A DNA stretch of 64,000 nt from Anoplopoma fimbria (GCF_027596085.1 NC_072456.1:27464669-27528668), one strand, 5' to 3'; counted from the first letter of the stretch, positions 10,926 to 33,527 are shown. Notes: generated by a model from the letters alone, not told the origin. Numbers and translations are program-made.

Positions 10926-12464
10926 ATTATCAAATATTTGATAGTTATGATCAGAATTGATGTTGGTTAAAATGTAACTCCGTGAAAGTGGATAATTATA
11001 TTAATATATAGTATTTTTATGGCAGTTTTAAGAGGGGGACATTTTGGTCCTCTGATTTAACAAGTTTTTATTTTTTTCAATTCCGACCGTGCACAGAAAA
11101 TAAAATAAAAATGACACAGTGAAAGTGGAAATAGTATCATTTTATGTCAGTTTTTTGACAAGGCCATAGGAGCAATTCTTTTTTTTAAATGATTCCAGGT
11201 CAGCAACTGTGTCTCCAGGCTGCTGAGACGTAAACTGAGTTTGGTCGAGCTCAAACAAAAAAATAAACTCAATAAAGACAGAAATGTTCCTAAAAATATC
11301 AGAAAGAAATATAATAATCTGCTCAAAACTCATCAAAGTCGCTTGTTTTAAACAAACTTCCATTAGTTACTGTTCTCACTATTTGGGTTAATTATCAGTT
11401 ATTCTGTACTGTTATTGTCATTTATTGACTATAATATGAAATATCCATAAAATATGTAATTTAGTCAGTTTACTCAATGATAGAGAATGAGTCATTTACT
11501 GTAAAATAAATAACAAACATTTTGCAGCAGTCAATAAAAACACACAAACATCTGTTTTAGTTTTTGGTAGGTTTATAAAAAGGAAATACACAACTTCATA
11601 AACACACATTGTTTATCCGGTGTGACATAAAAATGGACTAGTGACACTTATGTTCAAGTAGTTTGAAGAAGATGCAAGAAGAGAGAAACCCTCGAGTTGA
11701 AAGTCGTATGGCACAAAGTCTTTTTTTTATCCAGGAGGAGGAAGAGGAAACTTCTGTCGAGTGTTTTCTTATAAACGGTTGGCTACAAAAGCTCGTCCTA
11801 ACAAAGACCACGCAGACCTGAGAAACGCGTCAGTGAAGCAAGGCAGCGTCTAAACCACTGAAACTAAAAGCGCCGCGTTAATAAGATTAAAAAAACTAAA
11901 AGAAGCAGAATGGAACTCCACCATCCTCCTCTTTTATCTTCACATTTCTAACTCATGTATATGATTTATTTAAAATATTAGGTTTCTACAAAATGTACAT
12001 TCTGTCGCTGATATTCATGGTTAAACCCATAAAAACTGTACACATCTGTTCTCTTTGCTAACAGTGATTGTAACGGTCAGAGGAGCCGACGGGCTCACAT
12101 GATGAAGATGATGATGAAGATGAAATATTACATCCAAACTGAACAAACAGCCCTTAGAAATGTCGTCCTTTTTGAAACCCTTCATTGAGGCCGACACAGA
12201 AGATGATGATGATGATGCGGCAGGAAACTCGTGGAAACGTGAGGTTTGATCAGATATGTCGGGAAAAAAGGTGATGGCGTCTCCGGCCGTGGTTACACTC
12301 ACTTCTGTCGTCTGATCAGTCCAGGACGCTTCAACTGTCAAGGTCTGTACGCTCCGAGATCAGGAACTGAGTCCTGTTAAGTTACTGCGGATGATTTCCT
12401 CCAAAATAAAAGCTTTTAAATAACAAAATAAGAAGAGACTTTAAGATTTTACAGGAAAACGTGT
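10926..12464. other. Intergenic, AT-rich, no gene seen
   Basis: AT-rich with short homopolymers and no supported ORF on either strand. It may include the distal end of the scml2 3' UTR: the minus strand has an AATAAA hexamer near 11966. A (GAT)-rich patch occurs at 12103-12125. Confidence 0.4.
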
Positions 12465-13345
12465 TCATCACTGAACTAGCGTAGCTTTGTTAGCAGCTAT
12501 TCTTTAGAAAAACATTCTACTAATACTGCAGGAAGAATAACGGGCTTTTATTGTGAAGTAGGGCTGCAACAATTAATCAATTAGTTGTTACCTATTAAAT
12601 GAATCAACAATTTTTGATAACCAATTAATCAAGTTTAGTCATAATGAGAAACAGCTTCTTAAATGTGAATAAGTTCTGTTTTCTTTACTGAGTTGTTGTT
12701 GCGTACGTCATCTTGGGCTTTAGGAAACACTGATCGGCATTTTTGTACCATTTTCTAACAATTTATGGACCAAATACTAGTTGATTAATAATCAACGACT
12801 TAGACGGACAGTGAAAATAATGGTTATTTGAAGCCCTATTATGTAGAATTAATAGTAATTTATCACTGAAGAAGTCGATCTTGTTAAACAGGTCTATTAA
12901 TACTGCAGGGAGGAAGAGGAAGCAGGAGAAATAACGGGGGACTTTTATTGTGAAGTAGCGATCGGTTTTATGAAAACCTATCATCTTATTTTAAGAAAAT
13001 AGTCTAAATTCTGATTCCAGCTTTTTTAATGTGAATATTTTCTGGTTTCTTTCCTCCTTTGACAGGAAACTCAATATCTTAGAGTTGTGGACAAATAAAA
13101 GAGATCTGCAGGCGTAGTTTCTGAAACACTGATCGACTCTTCTCCATTTTATAGACCGAACAACTAATCGATTAATCGTCAACTCAATGGACAATAATCA
13201 TTATTTGCAGCCCTATTGTGAGGAATTAATAGGAAAATGTATTTATCACTGAACTAGCTGAGCTTTGATAAACAAGTCCACTAATACTGCAGGGAGGAAG
13301 AAGTAAACGGGGGACTTGTATTGTGAAGGATTAACAGGAAATTAA
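12465..13345. repeat. Tandemly triplicated ~380-bp segment carrying a MITE
   Basis: A local sequence with AATACTGCAGG and GGGGGACTT(T/G)TATTGTGAAG occurs three times, at about 12522, 12899 and 13283 (spacing roughly 377 and 384 bp). MITE copies lie between (12561-12843, with AGGGCTGCAAC at one end and GAAGCCCTAT at the other; and 12975-13213, in reverse orientation and ending GCAGCCCTATT). It lies just downstream of the scml2 stop and may form part of its 3' UTR. Confidence 0.75.
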
Positions 13346-13896
13346 ATGTTTATCCACCGTTTCACAGCCGCTCTTTTAACCACGAAATATATCCGATCAG
13401 GCGGGTCGCTCTGAGGCGTTGAGAAGACGAGTGTAACCACGGCGATCAGTGAGATAACGATATGAACGTATTATCAGCTTTCTGCAGGAAATGAAAACCA
13501 AACGTGAGGCAAACGTGTGATAAAACCAGCTGAACGAGAGAGAGAGAGATCTCCTCTTGAAGGGAAGAACTTCTGATGGGTTTCAGTTTTTCTCAGTGAA
13601 CCGACCCGTCCTTATTAAGTCAAGATTAAAAACAGTATATAAGAAGAAACATTCTCCATCTTTGGGGATCCAAAACCAGGATCAAAAGATTGTTCACCTC
13701 CGTGTGCAGAGAGCGATGCAGACACTGCAGCGGTTCTGTTCCTTTGGGATTTCATAAAGGTTCACTGATGAGGGGATGAGGTAATGTGTCCACGCAGTCC
13801 ACCTCAGACCCCCTCCAGGTGGAGTCCAGAGTCCACATGTAGCCCCCCCATGAGTCCTGGTCCAGACGGCGGCTCCTCCAGGGGCCCCGGTCCGTC
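13346..13896 (-). other. scml2: Probable proximal scml2 3' UTR
   Basis: Sequence directly downstream of the scml2 stop codon on the minus strand, GC-richer near the stop. No separate gene is seen. The transcript end was not pinpointed. Confidence 0.5.
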
Positions 13897-24036
<10,140 letters not shown>

Positions 24037-24571
24037 CTATAAATGATAAAAAAAAGTTTTATACAAGTTATTTTAACAAATCTCTAAATACAGCTTTAAT
24101 TTTTTTTTTTTTTTTAAAACTACATCTTCCCAAACATCTCGTCATGTCGGGCAGATCAAGCACCTATTTTTTATTGTGTCCAACAACTTTTACATATGTG
24201 AAAAAATTATAATTACCTTGTTTTAACTTTTCTCACTTAGAAACTTTTAATGCGAAGATAAATAACAGTTAGAAAACTGGTAATAAATATGGATTTCTGA
24301 GGGATTTAATGTCAAAACTTTGAGTGAAATACTAAAATGTATTCTCTTATTTGTGAAGTTCTGTACTGAAAATATCTTATTTAACAACTCTGTTTTTAAA
24401 ACTCTCCATCATAACAAAACAAATGAAGCTGTCACATTCTAAAGACCATACAGTCCTGTTGTGGTGTTTTCACTGGATTAATAACTTAAATAACTAAATA
24501 ACCTTAAAAGCAATTAAAACAAACTTTTATCGGGTTTAGTAAAATATGGTCTCGTTGCCTTTTAAAGGAGT

Positions 24572-24955
24572 CTTTCCCATGGTGACTGACGACCAATGGT
24601 GACGCTTCTACGGTGACGACCAATGGTGACGCTTGTACGGTGACGACCAATGGTGACGCTTGTACGGTGACGACCAATGGTGACAACCAATGGTGATGCT
24701 TCTACCGGGACGACCAATGGTGACAACCAATGGTGACGCTTCTACGGTGACGACCAATGGTGATGCTTCTACCCGGACGACCAGTGGGGACCAATGGTGA
24801 TGCTTCTAGGATGACGACCAATGGTGACGCTTCTACCGGGACGACCAATGGTGACGCTTCTACCGGGACGACCAATGGTGACGCTTCTACCGGGACGACC
24901 AATGGTGACACATCTAGGATGACGATCCAATACTGACTCTTCTACAATGGCGACC
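24572..24955. repeat. 24-27-bp minisatellite of CCAATGG/TGACG units
   Basis: About 14 copies of a unit like GACGACCAATGGTGACGCTT followed by a short CTAC spacer, with deletion variants. Every copy contains CCAAT and most contain TGACG. It lies in the scml2 5' intron or upstream region. Confidence 0.93.
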
Positions 24956-26600
24956 AGGTATGCGTCTGTGCTGTTTATTGTTGTTTTCTAAAAAAAAATG
25001 TAAAGGTGAAAAAATTTGAAAATGAAATTCAGCCCCCATAGTTCCAAAGACATTCATTAGTTGATTCATACAGGCAGAGTAAAAATGACAACGTCGTGAG
25101 ACCCACATTATAAAATACAAGGGCTTTGATGAATATGATTTTGGGGGAATTTTACATGTTGCTGTTTAAATAATACCAGAACTTATTTCCAACCATCATA
25201 TTTCACTGTAAAACCAAAAAAATTAAAATATGGACAAAAAAAAGAACAATAAGGTGGAATAATTTTCACATCTTGGAAAACACAAAATGTTCTTCTTTGA
25301 AATCCTTTTTAGCCATTTCAAGATAACATAATTATCCATTGCAATAAGTGAAAGGTGTATATATGTATATTGCAATGTCTTTTTATTTTAATTTGTCTTA
25401 TTTTTTTTTTCCATCCTACCTTATTGTTATTTATCACTCATCACTTATTTTCCTTGCTTCTATGAGCTGCTTTAACATTGAATTTTCCCGATATTTGATC
25501 AAAATATTTGATCATTTAGCGATTACATTAAGCATAACCACATATGGACAATCGTATTATAATAATAATAATAATAAATGTGACATATACAACACCTTTC
25601 ATAACATAAAATGCAGCTCAAAGTGCTTTACAGGATAAAATAAAACATAAAATATTGGATAAGACTAAAATAAAAACAATTTAATAACGGTAAAACTATT
25701 TTCTCTGTTAAAGGAGCAACACTATGGAACAAACGTCAAGTGAATTGAAAGCAAACACAATATTAGTATTAAATCATGGCTAAAAGAGACACATTGTTCT
25801 CACACCTAATACCCTGTAGACACACATATATTCTGTATTTTTGTGTATGTATTTGTGTATTTTAACTTTAAGCCTCCTGTGTTGTAAATCAGTGTTTCCC
25901 TGTAAAAAACACAGTGCATCTGGTCCTTGTGTATAAACGCATGTTACAATTCTAAAATTCTCCATTTCAAAATAAAATAAACTAACTTACTTTCGTGGAC
26001 ATAAGTGTGGTTTTCCCGTACTGGACATTCCCACAGAAACAGGAAGTCAGTAATAGGGTGTTTTTTTTCCAGGTTCAACACTGTTTTTAAATGTGTATAT
26101 TCCCCTCAGCATTCATAAATGACAGTGAAGCGCTCATATGTCACCTACGAACTTCATGACTAAGACACTGATGAGTTAGTGATAGGGAGTTAGTCTGGCA
26201 GACGTTTACTCATGTAGTTGAGTATTTCCATTTTATGCTTACTTCATCCTTCTACTCAGTTAAATTTTGGAGGAAAATGTTGTCCTTTTTACTCCACTAC
26301 ATTTATTTGACAACTTTAGTTCTTTGCAGATTAAGATACCTAATAAAAAATATAAATCAACTAATAACTTATTATTTATTATCATAGGTTAGGCTACCCC
26401 GCAATGTATAAAGTAATTAAAAGTAGCTCCAAGTTTACCAGCTGCAAAATGAAAGTGAAGAATACATTATGGATTTAACTATTATCATCCAGTAAATAAA
26501 ACAAAGAAACAAGTAAACAAATAAACAAATATCGTAATTCTGAAATGGGCCTTTTTGTATAATGAGTACTATAACTTTTGCACTACTATACTTTAAGCAC
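24956..26600. other. scml2: scml2 5' region, AT-rich, no confirmed exon
   Basis: Contains an (AAT)n run at 25558-25577 and a common fish repeat fragment at 25585-25650 (TGCAGCTCAAAGTGCTTTAC; a relative is near 14140-14210). On the minus strand 25992-26030 there is an ATG and an AAA/GTAAGT donor, but its phase does not fit the next scml2 exon. Confidence 0.4.
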
Positions 26601-26611
26601 TTTGTAATACT

Positions 26612-26686
26612 TTTAGGGTGCCCTTTTAGTGGAGAAAACAAGATGAAGTGTACTTTAGGGTGTCCTTCCAATAGAGACTTTGTAAT
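26612..26686. repeat. Isolated monomers of the 31-kb minisatellite
   Basis: TTAGTGGAGAAAACAAGATG, TACTTTAGGGTGTCCTTCC and AATAGAGA are the same monomer sequence that forms the large array at 31.0-36.2 kb, here present as only about two units. Confidence 0.8.
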
Positions 26687-27113
26687 ACTTTTTATACTTT
26701 TAATCAAGTTAGATTTTGAATGCAGGACTTTTGACTCATATAAAAGTGTTTACGCTGTAGTAGTAATACTGCTTTTACTGAAGTCTCTCTTCCACCACTG
26801 TAGTTATGCAATAAGTAAATAAAGAAGCCGTCCTGACGTCTGGTCTTGGAGTCATAAAAGGAGGAAAACAGGAAGTGTGTGTCCTCAGAAGTCATGTGAC
26901 CAACAACAACAGTAACAACACAGTTCATTAAGTCACTCAGCTGCTATAATGAAGCTTAATAACTGTTAGAAGAGGCAATTAATATGGATTTAGTTATTAT
27001 CTGATGCTACAATCTCTGATGTTATAACTTAATGAACATGTTTCAGACAATAGTCAGGTCACTTTCTTTACAAGGCTCCAGGTGATAGTCTGGGCCCAAT
27101 GTTGACAACTGGG

Positions 27114-27778
27114 ACTGCTAGCTTCCCCTGCTAGCTGCTAGCCTCCCCTGCTAGCTGCTAGCTTCCACTGCTAGCTGCTAGCCTCCACTGCTAGCTGCTA
27201 GCTTCCACTGCTAGCTGCTAGCTTCCCCTGCTAGCTGCTAGCTTCCCCTGCTAGCTGCTAGCTTCCCCTGCTAGCTGTTAGCTTCCACTGCTAGCTGCTA
27301 GCCTCCCCTGCTAGCTGCCCCTGCTAGCTGCTAGCCTCCACTGCTAGCTGCTAGCCTCCACTGCTAGCTGCTAGCCTCCACTGCTAGCTGCTAGCTTCCA
27401 CTGCTAGCTGCTAGCCTCCACTGCTAGCTGCTAGCCTCCACTGCTAGCTGCTAGCTTCCCTGCTAGCCTCCATGGCTAGCTGCTAGCCTCCACTGCTAGC
27501 TGCTAGCTTCCACTGCTAGCTGCTAGCCTCCACTGCTAGCTGCTAGCCTCCACTGCTAGCCTCCATGCTAGCTTCCCCTGCTAGCTGCTAGCCTCCACTG
27601 CTAGCTTCCCCTGATAGCTGCTAGCCTCCACTGCTAGCCTCCATGCTAGCTGATAGCCTCCATGCTAGCCTCCACTGCTAGCCTCCATGCTAGCTCCCCT
27701 GCTAGCCTCCATGCTAGCCTCCATGCTAGCCTCCATGCTAGCTCCCATGCTAGCCTCCATGCTAGCTCCCCTGCCTTA
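27114..27778. repeat. GCTAGC-rich 20-bp minisatellite
   Basis: About 30 copies of GCTAGCTGCTAGCCTCCACT and variants (TTCC, CCCC), with shortened units toward 27780. The unit contains the palindrome GCTAGC repeatedly. Long ORFs across it (Ala/Ser or Leu/Ala/Trp repeats) are array artefacts. Confidence 0.96.
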
Positions 27779-27991
27779 GCGTTAACCCTCTCCCTCCTCT
27801 CCGTCGTAGCGTCTGAACAAACACTCACGTTCTCCGTGTTCTCCGTGTGTTCTCCGTGTTCTCCGGGTTCCACACTTCTTTCTAATCGTCAGCTGCCATT
27901 TTTTATTTTTATGCCAAAGATAGTATATGTGTACGATGAGCGCGGGGCCAGGCGAAACAGCGATGGAGCGCTCTGCGTGCAAAGCAGGGGA

Positions 27992-28116
27992 CCAATCAGC
28001 GCTCATAGTGCTCACACGGGCAGCCAATCAGAGAGAGGTTTGGTGGTTTTCAACCAATCAGCGGCTGTCTGCGATTTTGGATTCTATAAAGTAGGAGGAG
28101 TTAACCATCTTTGTGT
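27992..28116. promoter_or_regulatory. Promoter-like block: three CCAAT boxes plus TATAAA
   Basis: CCAATCAG occurs at 27992, 28024 and 28054, spaced about 31 bp, followed by TATAAA at 28085, all on the plus strand. The surrounding 27930-28075 is richer in CG dinucleotides than its flanks. As read, it would drive rightward transcription from about 28115, yet no coding exon follows. It could alternatively form part of a bidirectional promoter for scml2 transcribed leftward; a GAGAAC/GTGAGT donor lies on the minus strand near 27826. Confidence 0.5.
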
Positions 28117-28165
28117 TCTCTACTCTTTGAAATATCTTTCTGACGCTGTTTACTACATTCCTTAG

Positions 28166-30980
28166 AAATAGATACTTTAACAAAACAAATCAATATTATA
28201 GTTTATTTAATTATATAAATAATAACTTTTAAGACAGGAATACTATTGAGAGTTCAACCAAATTATTTATATTTTTATCTTCAATTTTTTGTTTTGTTTG
28301 TTGTGTTTTTTTTATATTCAGAATATATTATATCACTCATTGGAATCAGAATAAGTGTTATTTCAAGGACTTTGCCTTGGTGTTTGGTGCATTAAATAAA
28401 CATGTGAAGAGGGAATAAAAATGCAGTCTAGTGTATAAATATAGAATAGAGCAATTACAATATAAATATTAAAAATATACTATAAAACATACTGTATATA
28501 ACCAAACTAACCAGAGTCAAGGTTATACTGTAACAAATATCTGCAATATAACCGCTTTAAAAAAAAGAAATTATATTCTTTGGTTAGTTATTGATACATT
28601 ATTGTTAATGTTTTGTTATTGTGTTATTATGAAGGGAGGAGGAACAATGTTTGTCCTTGTCATTTTTATTTACAAAGGAAAACTAATAAATATTATTCAA
28701 ACAAAAATATTTAACTGAATTCCAATACAACTACGTAAACTGTCTTGATCTAACAAATAAAGACTAAAGGCTGCTATTTTTAAAAATGTATGTAAAGGAA
28801 AAGAACACAATTTAATAATTTAACAAAGTGAATTACACATAATAGCTGTTTTCATTTAATAAAGAAGACTAGATCAGATTTAAGAAAACATATTTAAATG
28901 ATAAAATACAAAAATGCAAAATAAATTATGTGGATATTAAATCCGAAAATTGATTTGAATATTTCTTGAATTCAGGGAAAAATAATAAAAAATCTCAATT
29001 AAAACAAAAACAAATCATAAATTAAAACACAGTCAATTTCTATGAAAGCTTGTGACATATCTTCGTTTACCAGAAAGTGGGTAAGAACTCTCTGTTACGT
29101 CATCACGTTGACTCAGAACAGTTCTCTGTCAGATTAGAACTCGTGGGTTTTCCCCGCCTACATGTTTCCTCTAAAGGTTACATTATTCTAATCCGATCAA
29201 ACAGTCCAAATATTAAAGCACCTGTGGAAACTCCAGAAGTAGTAATAATATCTACTGCACGTTACATTCAACAAAAGTGACTATAATGAAGGAAAACTAT
29301 ATATCTGTGTTCTACTTTAAAATAATTGTAATTTGCAAATGATATACTTCGTAGCTCTCTTTTATGTTTACACTTCATCCAAATAGTTTATGACAGTGGT
29401 GGAATTTAACAAAATAACAGTACAAAACAAATGTAAGGTACTTATACCATTTTATGCTAATTTAAACTCAGAGTCTGATATACAATTAAGAAGTAAATAT
29501 TGTAGTTTTTAATCCAAAATGTATCTGGAAGAGACGGTCTCTTAATTTTTTATTCAATATTCTGATCATCTGAGTCTCATAAATTACATGAGGCATTTTT
29601 CATGGATTAAACAACTGAACATAATGTAAAATAATTCAACAATAGCTCTAACTTAACCAACTACAAAGTAAAATACTACTAGATGTTAATACAGGAGTAA
29701 TAATAATTAAATACCATAAATTAACAATATTAATACATGAGTAATAATAATTAAATACCTTAAATCAACAATATTAATACATGAGTAATAATAATTAAAT
29801 ACCATAAATTAACAATATTAATACATGAGTAATAATAATTAAATACCTTAAATTAACAATATTAATACATGAGTAATAATAATTAAATACCATAAATTAA
29901 CACTCTCAAGAGGCATTTCTCTGAATTGTTTATTTTGACTTTTTATACTTTGAGTACAATTAGCTGATGAATTGATTAACTAATTGATTAATTAATTAAT
30001 TAACACTTCCAATACATTACTTTGACATCTAATGGAATACTTTAACACTGTTGTATTGCTATTTGTACTAAAGTGAAAGATCTAAATATTTCCTCCAGTA
30101 ACATTTTGTGTCGAGGTAAATAGTATAGTCCAGTTTTTAATAGTAAAACATCTGCTCTATGACATTCTGTGACTTTTATAGAACTTTCTCACAATTACAA
30201 TTATTCAGCACAATCATCCTCATAATCAGTGTGTCGTCTACTGTGTCAGTTTGATGCAGATATACAGACGACATCTAACTTCTCTTACAGCGATATCAAA
30301 TCATACTTATTTAAAAATCCATGTTACAAACACGGAGAGAACTTTATAGAGAATGAAGCGATTGATATTCAGCAAATTAATAATCAACTCCAAAACAATT
30401 CAATGCAGTAACCAAAGGAATAAGCCCAATAAGATATATAAATATCTAGTAAAAATGGGTATATTGTATTTTGTTTACATTACACATGCCTGTAGATGGA
30501 ATAAATCAAAAGAACATTTATTGAAAATACAGAAATAAAGGTTAGTACCATTTATGGGGCAAACTGCACATAACCGACTATTCAGATGAAGCTCTAGGTT
30601 CATCCTGTAGGTGGCAGCATAGATTCATGTGATAGCACGTATATGGAAAAAGCATTCAAGGTCCTTCAATGTTTTTAAATATCAATAGTTCATGTTTTCT
30701 TTGAATGCTGTGAGGTCATGGATGAGAAACACGCAGGAGCCAATCAGCAGTTTTCTTTTTGGTTTTGCAGTCCTCAGAATTTCTGTGTAGGCTGAAGCTT
30801 TCGTTCTCTACCCACGATGACGTGGAAAAGATATGATCACTTCTCTATTCACCAAAAACACATGAATAATCACAGGCTCTTTGACATGTAAAGGGTTAGA
30901 CATTTGATTGAACAAAATGCCAAAAGGAAAGATGAAACAGAAAACCTTTTGTAATGGTTCATAATTATGGATGATTTAAT
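28166..30980. other. Very AT-rich intergenic DNA between scml2 and cdkl5
   Basis: No gene seen. It holds the common fish repeat motif GGACTTTGCCTTGGTGTTTG near 28366-28386 and the 44-bp array described separately. Short ORFs here have no coding signature. Confidence 0.5.
29685..29905. repeat. ~44-bp AT-rich minisatellite
   Basis: About five copies of AATATTAATACATGAGTAAT followed by AATAATTAAATACC(A/T)TAAAT. Confidence 0.93.
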
Positions 30981-30984
30981 AAAA

Positions 30985-31979
30985 AAGGGTGCATGAACTG
31001 ATAAAGTGCCCTCTAGGGTGACCTTCAAGTGGAGAAAACGTGATAAAGTGGCTTCTGTGATAATGTGTCTTCTGTGTGCCCTTCAAGTCGAGTAAACAAG
31101 ATGAAGTGGCCTTCATGGTGCCCTTCTAGTATAGAAAATTGGATATGGGGTCCACTAAGGTGCTTTTCCAGTGGAGAAAATGGGATAAAGTGTACTCTAG
31201 GGTTCCCTACCTGCGGAGAAAACGAGATGAAGAAGCATCTAGGGTGCCCCTGAAGTGGAGATAACGTGACCAAGTGCCCTTTAGGGTGTCCTTCCAATAG
31301 AGAAAACGTGATAAAGTGTCCACCAAAGTGCTCTCTCAATGGAGAAAACAAGTTTAAGTGGCCTGCAGGATGGCTTTTCACTGGAGAAAATGTGATAATG
31401 TGTCATCTAGTGGATAGAAAATTGGATATGGGGTCCACTAAGGTGCTGTTCCAGTGGAGAAAACGTGACAGTGTACTCCAGGATGCCCTTCCAGTGGAGA
31501 AAACATGATGAAGTGTACTCTATGGTGCCCTTCCAGTGGAGAAAACGTGACCAAGTGCCCTTTAGGGTGTCCTTCCAATAGAGAAAATGTGATAATGTGG
31601 CGTCTAGTGGATAGAAAATTGGATATGGGGTCCACTAAGGTGCTGTTCCAGTGGAGAAAACGTGACAGTGTACTCCAGGATGCCCTTCCAGTGGAGAAAA
31701 CGAGATGAAGTGGCCTTTAGGGTACCCCTGAAGTCGAGGAAACGTGACCAAGTGCCCTTTAGGGTGTCCTTCCAATAGAGAAAATGTGATAATGTGTTGT
31801 CTAGTGGATAGAAAATTGGATATGGGGTCCAATAAGGTGCTGTTCCTGTGGAGAAAACGTGACAGTGTACTCCAGGATACCTTTCCAGTGGAGAAAACAT
31901 GATAAAGTGTACTCTAGGGTGCCCTTCCAGTGGAGAAAATGTGATAATGTGGCATCTAGTGGATAGAAAATTGGATATG
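30985..31979. repeat. Higher-order minisatellite, left block
   Basis: Monomers of roughly 40-45 bp built on CCTTCCAGTGGAGAAAACGT and AAGTGTACTCTAGGGTGCC. A higher-order unit near 200 bp containing ATAGAAAATTGGATATGGGG recurs at about 31410, 31610, 31805 and 31955. The array is interrupted at 31980 by a DNA transposon and resumes at 35902. Confidence 0.93.
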
Positions 31980-32274
31980 CACTGCAAAAAAGGCCCCTCT
32001 AGAAATAAGCCTAATATTCTTAAATCTAGTCAAATTATCTTGTATTGAGCAAAAAAATCTGCCAATGGGGTAAGACAAATTTACTAGGTTAGAATTCTTA
32101 AAACAAGCAAAAATGTCTAGCCACTGAAAGATCATAATGTGCCTTAAAACTAGACAAAAAGGCTAGAATTCAAGCAAACTGAGCTTATTACAAGCAATGA
32201 AATCATATTTATTTGAGACAAAGTAACTTAAAATGAGGAATTTAGTCTCTAAATGAGCTGAAAATTAATTTATA

Positions 32275-32700
32275 TCTTGAAATAAGATTAATAACTAGCA
32301 TAAATAACCTTAAAATAAGCATTTTATTCTCTTAATTGAGCTGACAATTAGAATGTATATCTTGAAATAAGATTAATAACTAGCATAAATAACCTTAAAA
32401 TAAGCATTTTATTCTCTTAATTGAGCTGACAATTAGAATGTATATCTTGAAATAAGATTAATAACTAGCATAAATAACCTTAAAATAAGCATTTTATTCT
32501 CTTAATTGAGCTGACAATTAGAATGTATATCTTGAAATAAGATTAATAACTAGCATAAATAACCTTAAAATAAGCATTTTATTCTCTTAATTGAGCTGAC
32601 AATTAGAATGTATATCTTGAAATAAGATTAATAACTAGCATAAATAATCCTAAAATAAGCATTTTATTCTCTTAATTGAGCTGACTTTAGGAATGAATAC
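32275..32700. repeat. 85-bp tandem repeat inside the transposon
   Basis: Five copies of an 85-bp unit beginning CTTGAAATAAGATTAATAAC, nearly identical except the last, more diverged copy. Confidence 0.95.
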
Positions 32701-33218
32701 CTTGAATTAAGGTTAATAACTAGCCAAAAAAGTTGAAAACATGACACAATATCTTAAAACAGCACAATAAAAACAAGCTAATTCGTCTCAAATTAAGGCA
32801 CCAGAAGCATCTTGTTTTTAGCATTTCTTTCTTTATTAAGAGATGTTTTAATCAACGCTTCAACGCAATTTGAACGTTTTTTCTTTCTTAACAACATGCA
32901 CTGCATCCATTAATCCACTCACTGCAATGAGTACAGAACCAAGACTTTCATAGTCACAAAGACCAAATAATTTGAAAATATGCAGGTATTCAAGCAGCAG
33001 AACACAGTTAAAATAATTTAAAAAACAAAAAACACTTCCATTCCAGCTGCTGGTAAGAATATTTGAAATGACAGCAACAAACACGTTGTATCTTTCTCGA
33101 AAAGAAACCAGTGACGCACTTACTCAATGATGGACCACCAATGACATCAACAAACATGTGGCTAGAATGGGTCTGACTCTCTCAAACTGAAAAACATTTT
33201 CTTAGAGATATCAGTCAA

Positions 33219-33527
33219 TCACTCAAGGAAGGACCTCCACTCGGCAATGGCTTTTTTGTAGGAAGCAGTTGAATCTTGGTCATGCAGGGAGTCCTGGAGA
33301 ACCTCAGTTTGCAATACTGAGAGCATGGTGGAAATGGACTTTGGATAAGTGAGGTGCAGGCAATAGTAATACCCCAAGAGGTAGAGCAGGCCTTCATCCA
33401 CCTTCTTCGTGTCAAAGGTTGTCACTGGTGTGTTTCCAATGGCGATCATGCAGTTGTCCTCACAGACGAGTAAAACTGGACAAGACAGGGGTCGCTTGCT
33501 CAAGTATGCATCAGGGTCCTCTGAAGC
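33219..33527 (-). CDS. Terminal exon of a transposon-borne gene
   Basis: 103 codons including TGA, opened by a good acceptor (TCTTGTCATCTAG). It reads ASEDPDAYLSKRPLSCPVLL, then GNTPVTTFDTKKVDEGLLYL, then LTYPKSISTMLSVLQTEVL, and ends AEWRSFLE. Composition and the clean frame argue for real coding history. The sequence resembles the C-terminal part of a family that is highly multiplied in teleost genomes and often annotated as SAMD3-like or uncharacterised; this is from memory and not verified. The minus-strand AATAAA lies about 390 bases downstream (32831). It begins in phase 0, whereas the only visible 5' exon (34843-34882) ends in phase 1, so one or more exons are missing or degenerate. 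Confidence 0.6.
   Translation of the reverse strand, partial: ASEDPDAYLSKRPLSCPVLLVCEDNCMIAIGNTPVTTFDTKKVDEGLLYLLGYYYCLHLTYPKSISTMLSVLQTEVLQDSLHDQDSTASYKKAIAEWRSFLE

Noticed and set aside
24572..24955. CRISPR-like regular repeat array
   Set aside because: Vertebrate DNA, units contiguous without unique spacers; a minisatellite. The same holds for arrays at 27.1, 31 and 60.6 kb.
25992..26030. Minus-strand ATG exon with strong AAA/GTAAGT donor as scml2 first coding exon
   Set aside because: Its phase leads to a stop when joined to the exon at 23983-24036; an in-frame reading of the same exon has no upstream ATG.
27646..28165. 167-codon plus and 75-codon minus ORFs
   Set aside because: Their repetitive halves come from the GCTAGC minisatellite; the minus ORF starts from GTG, not ATG.
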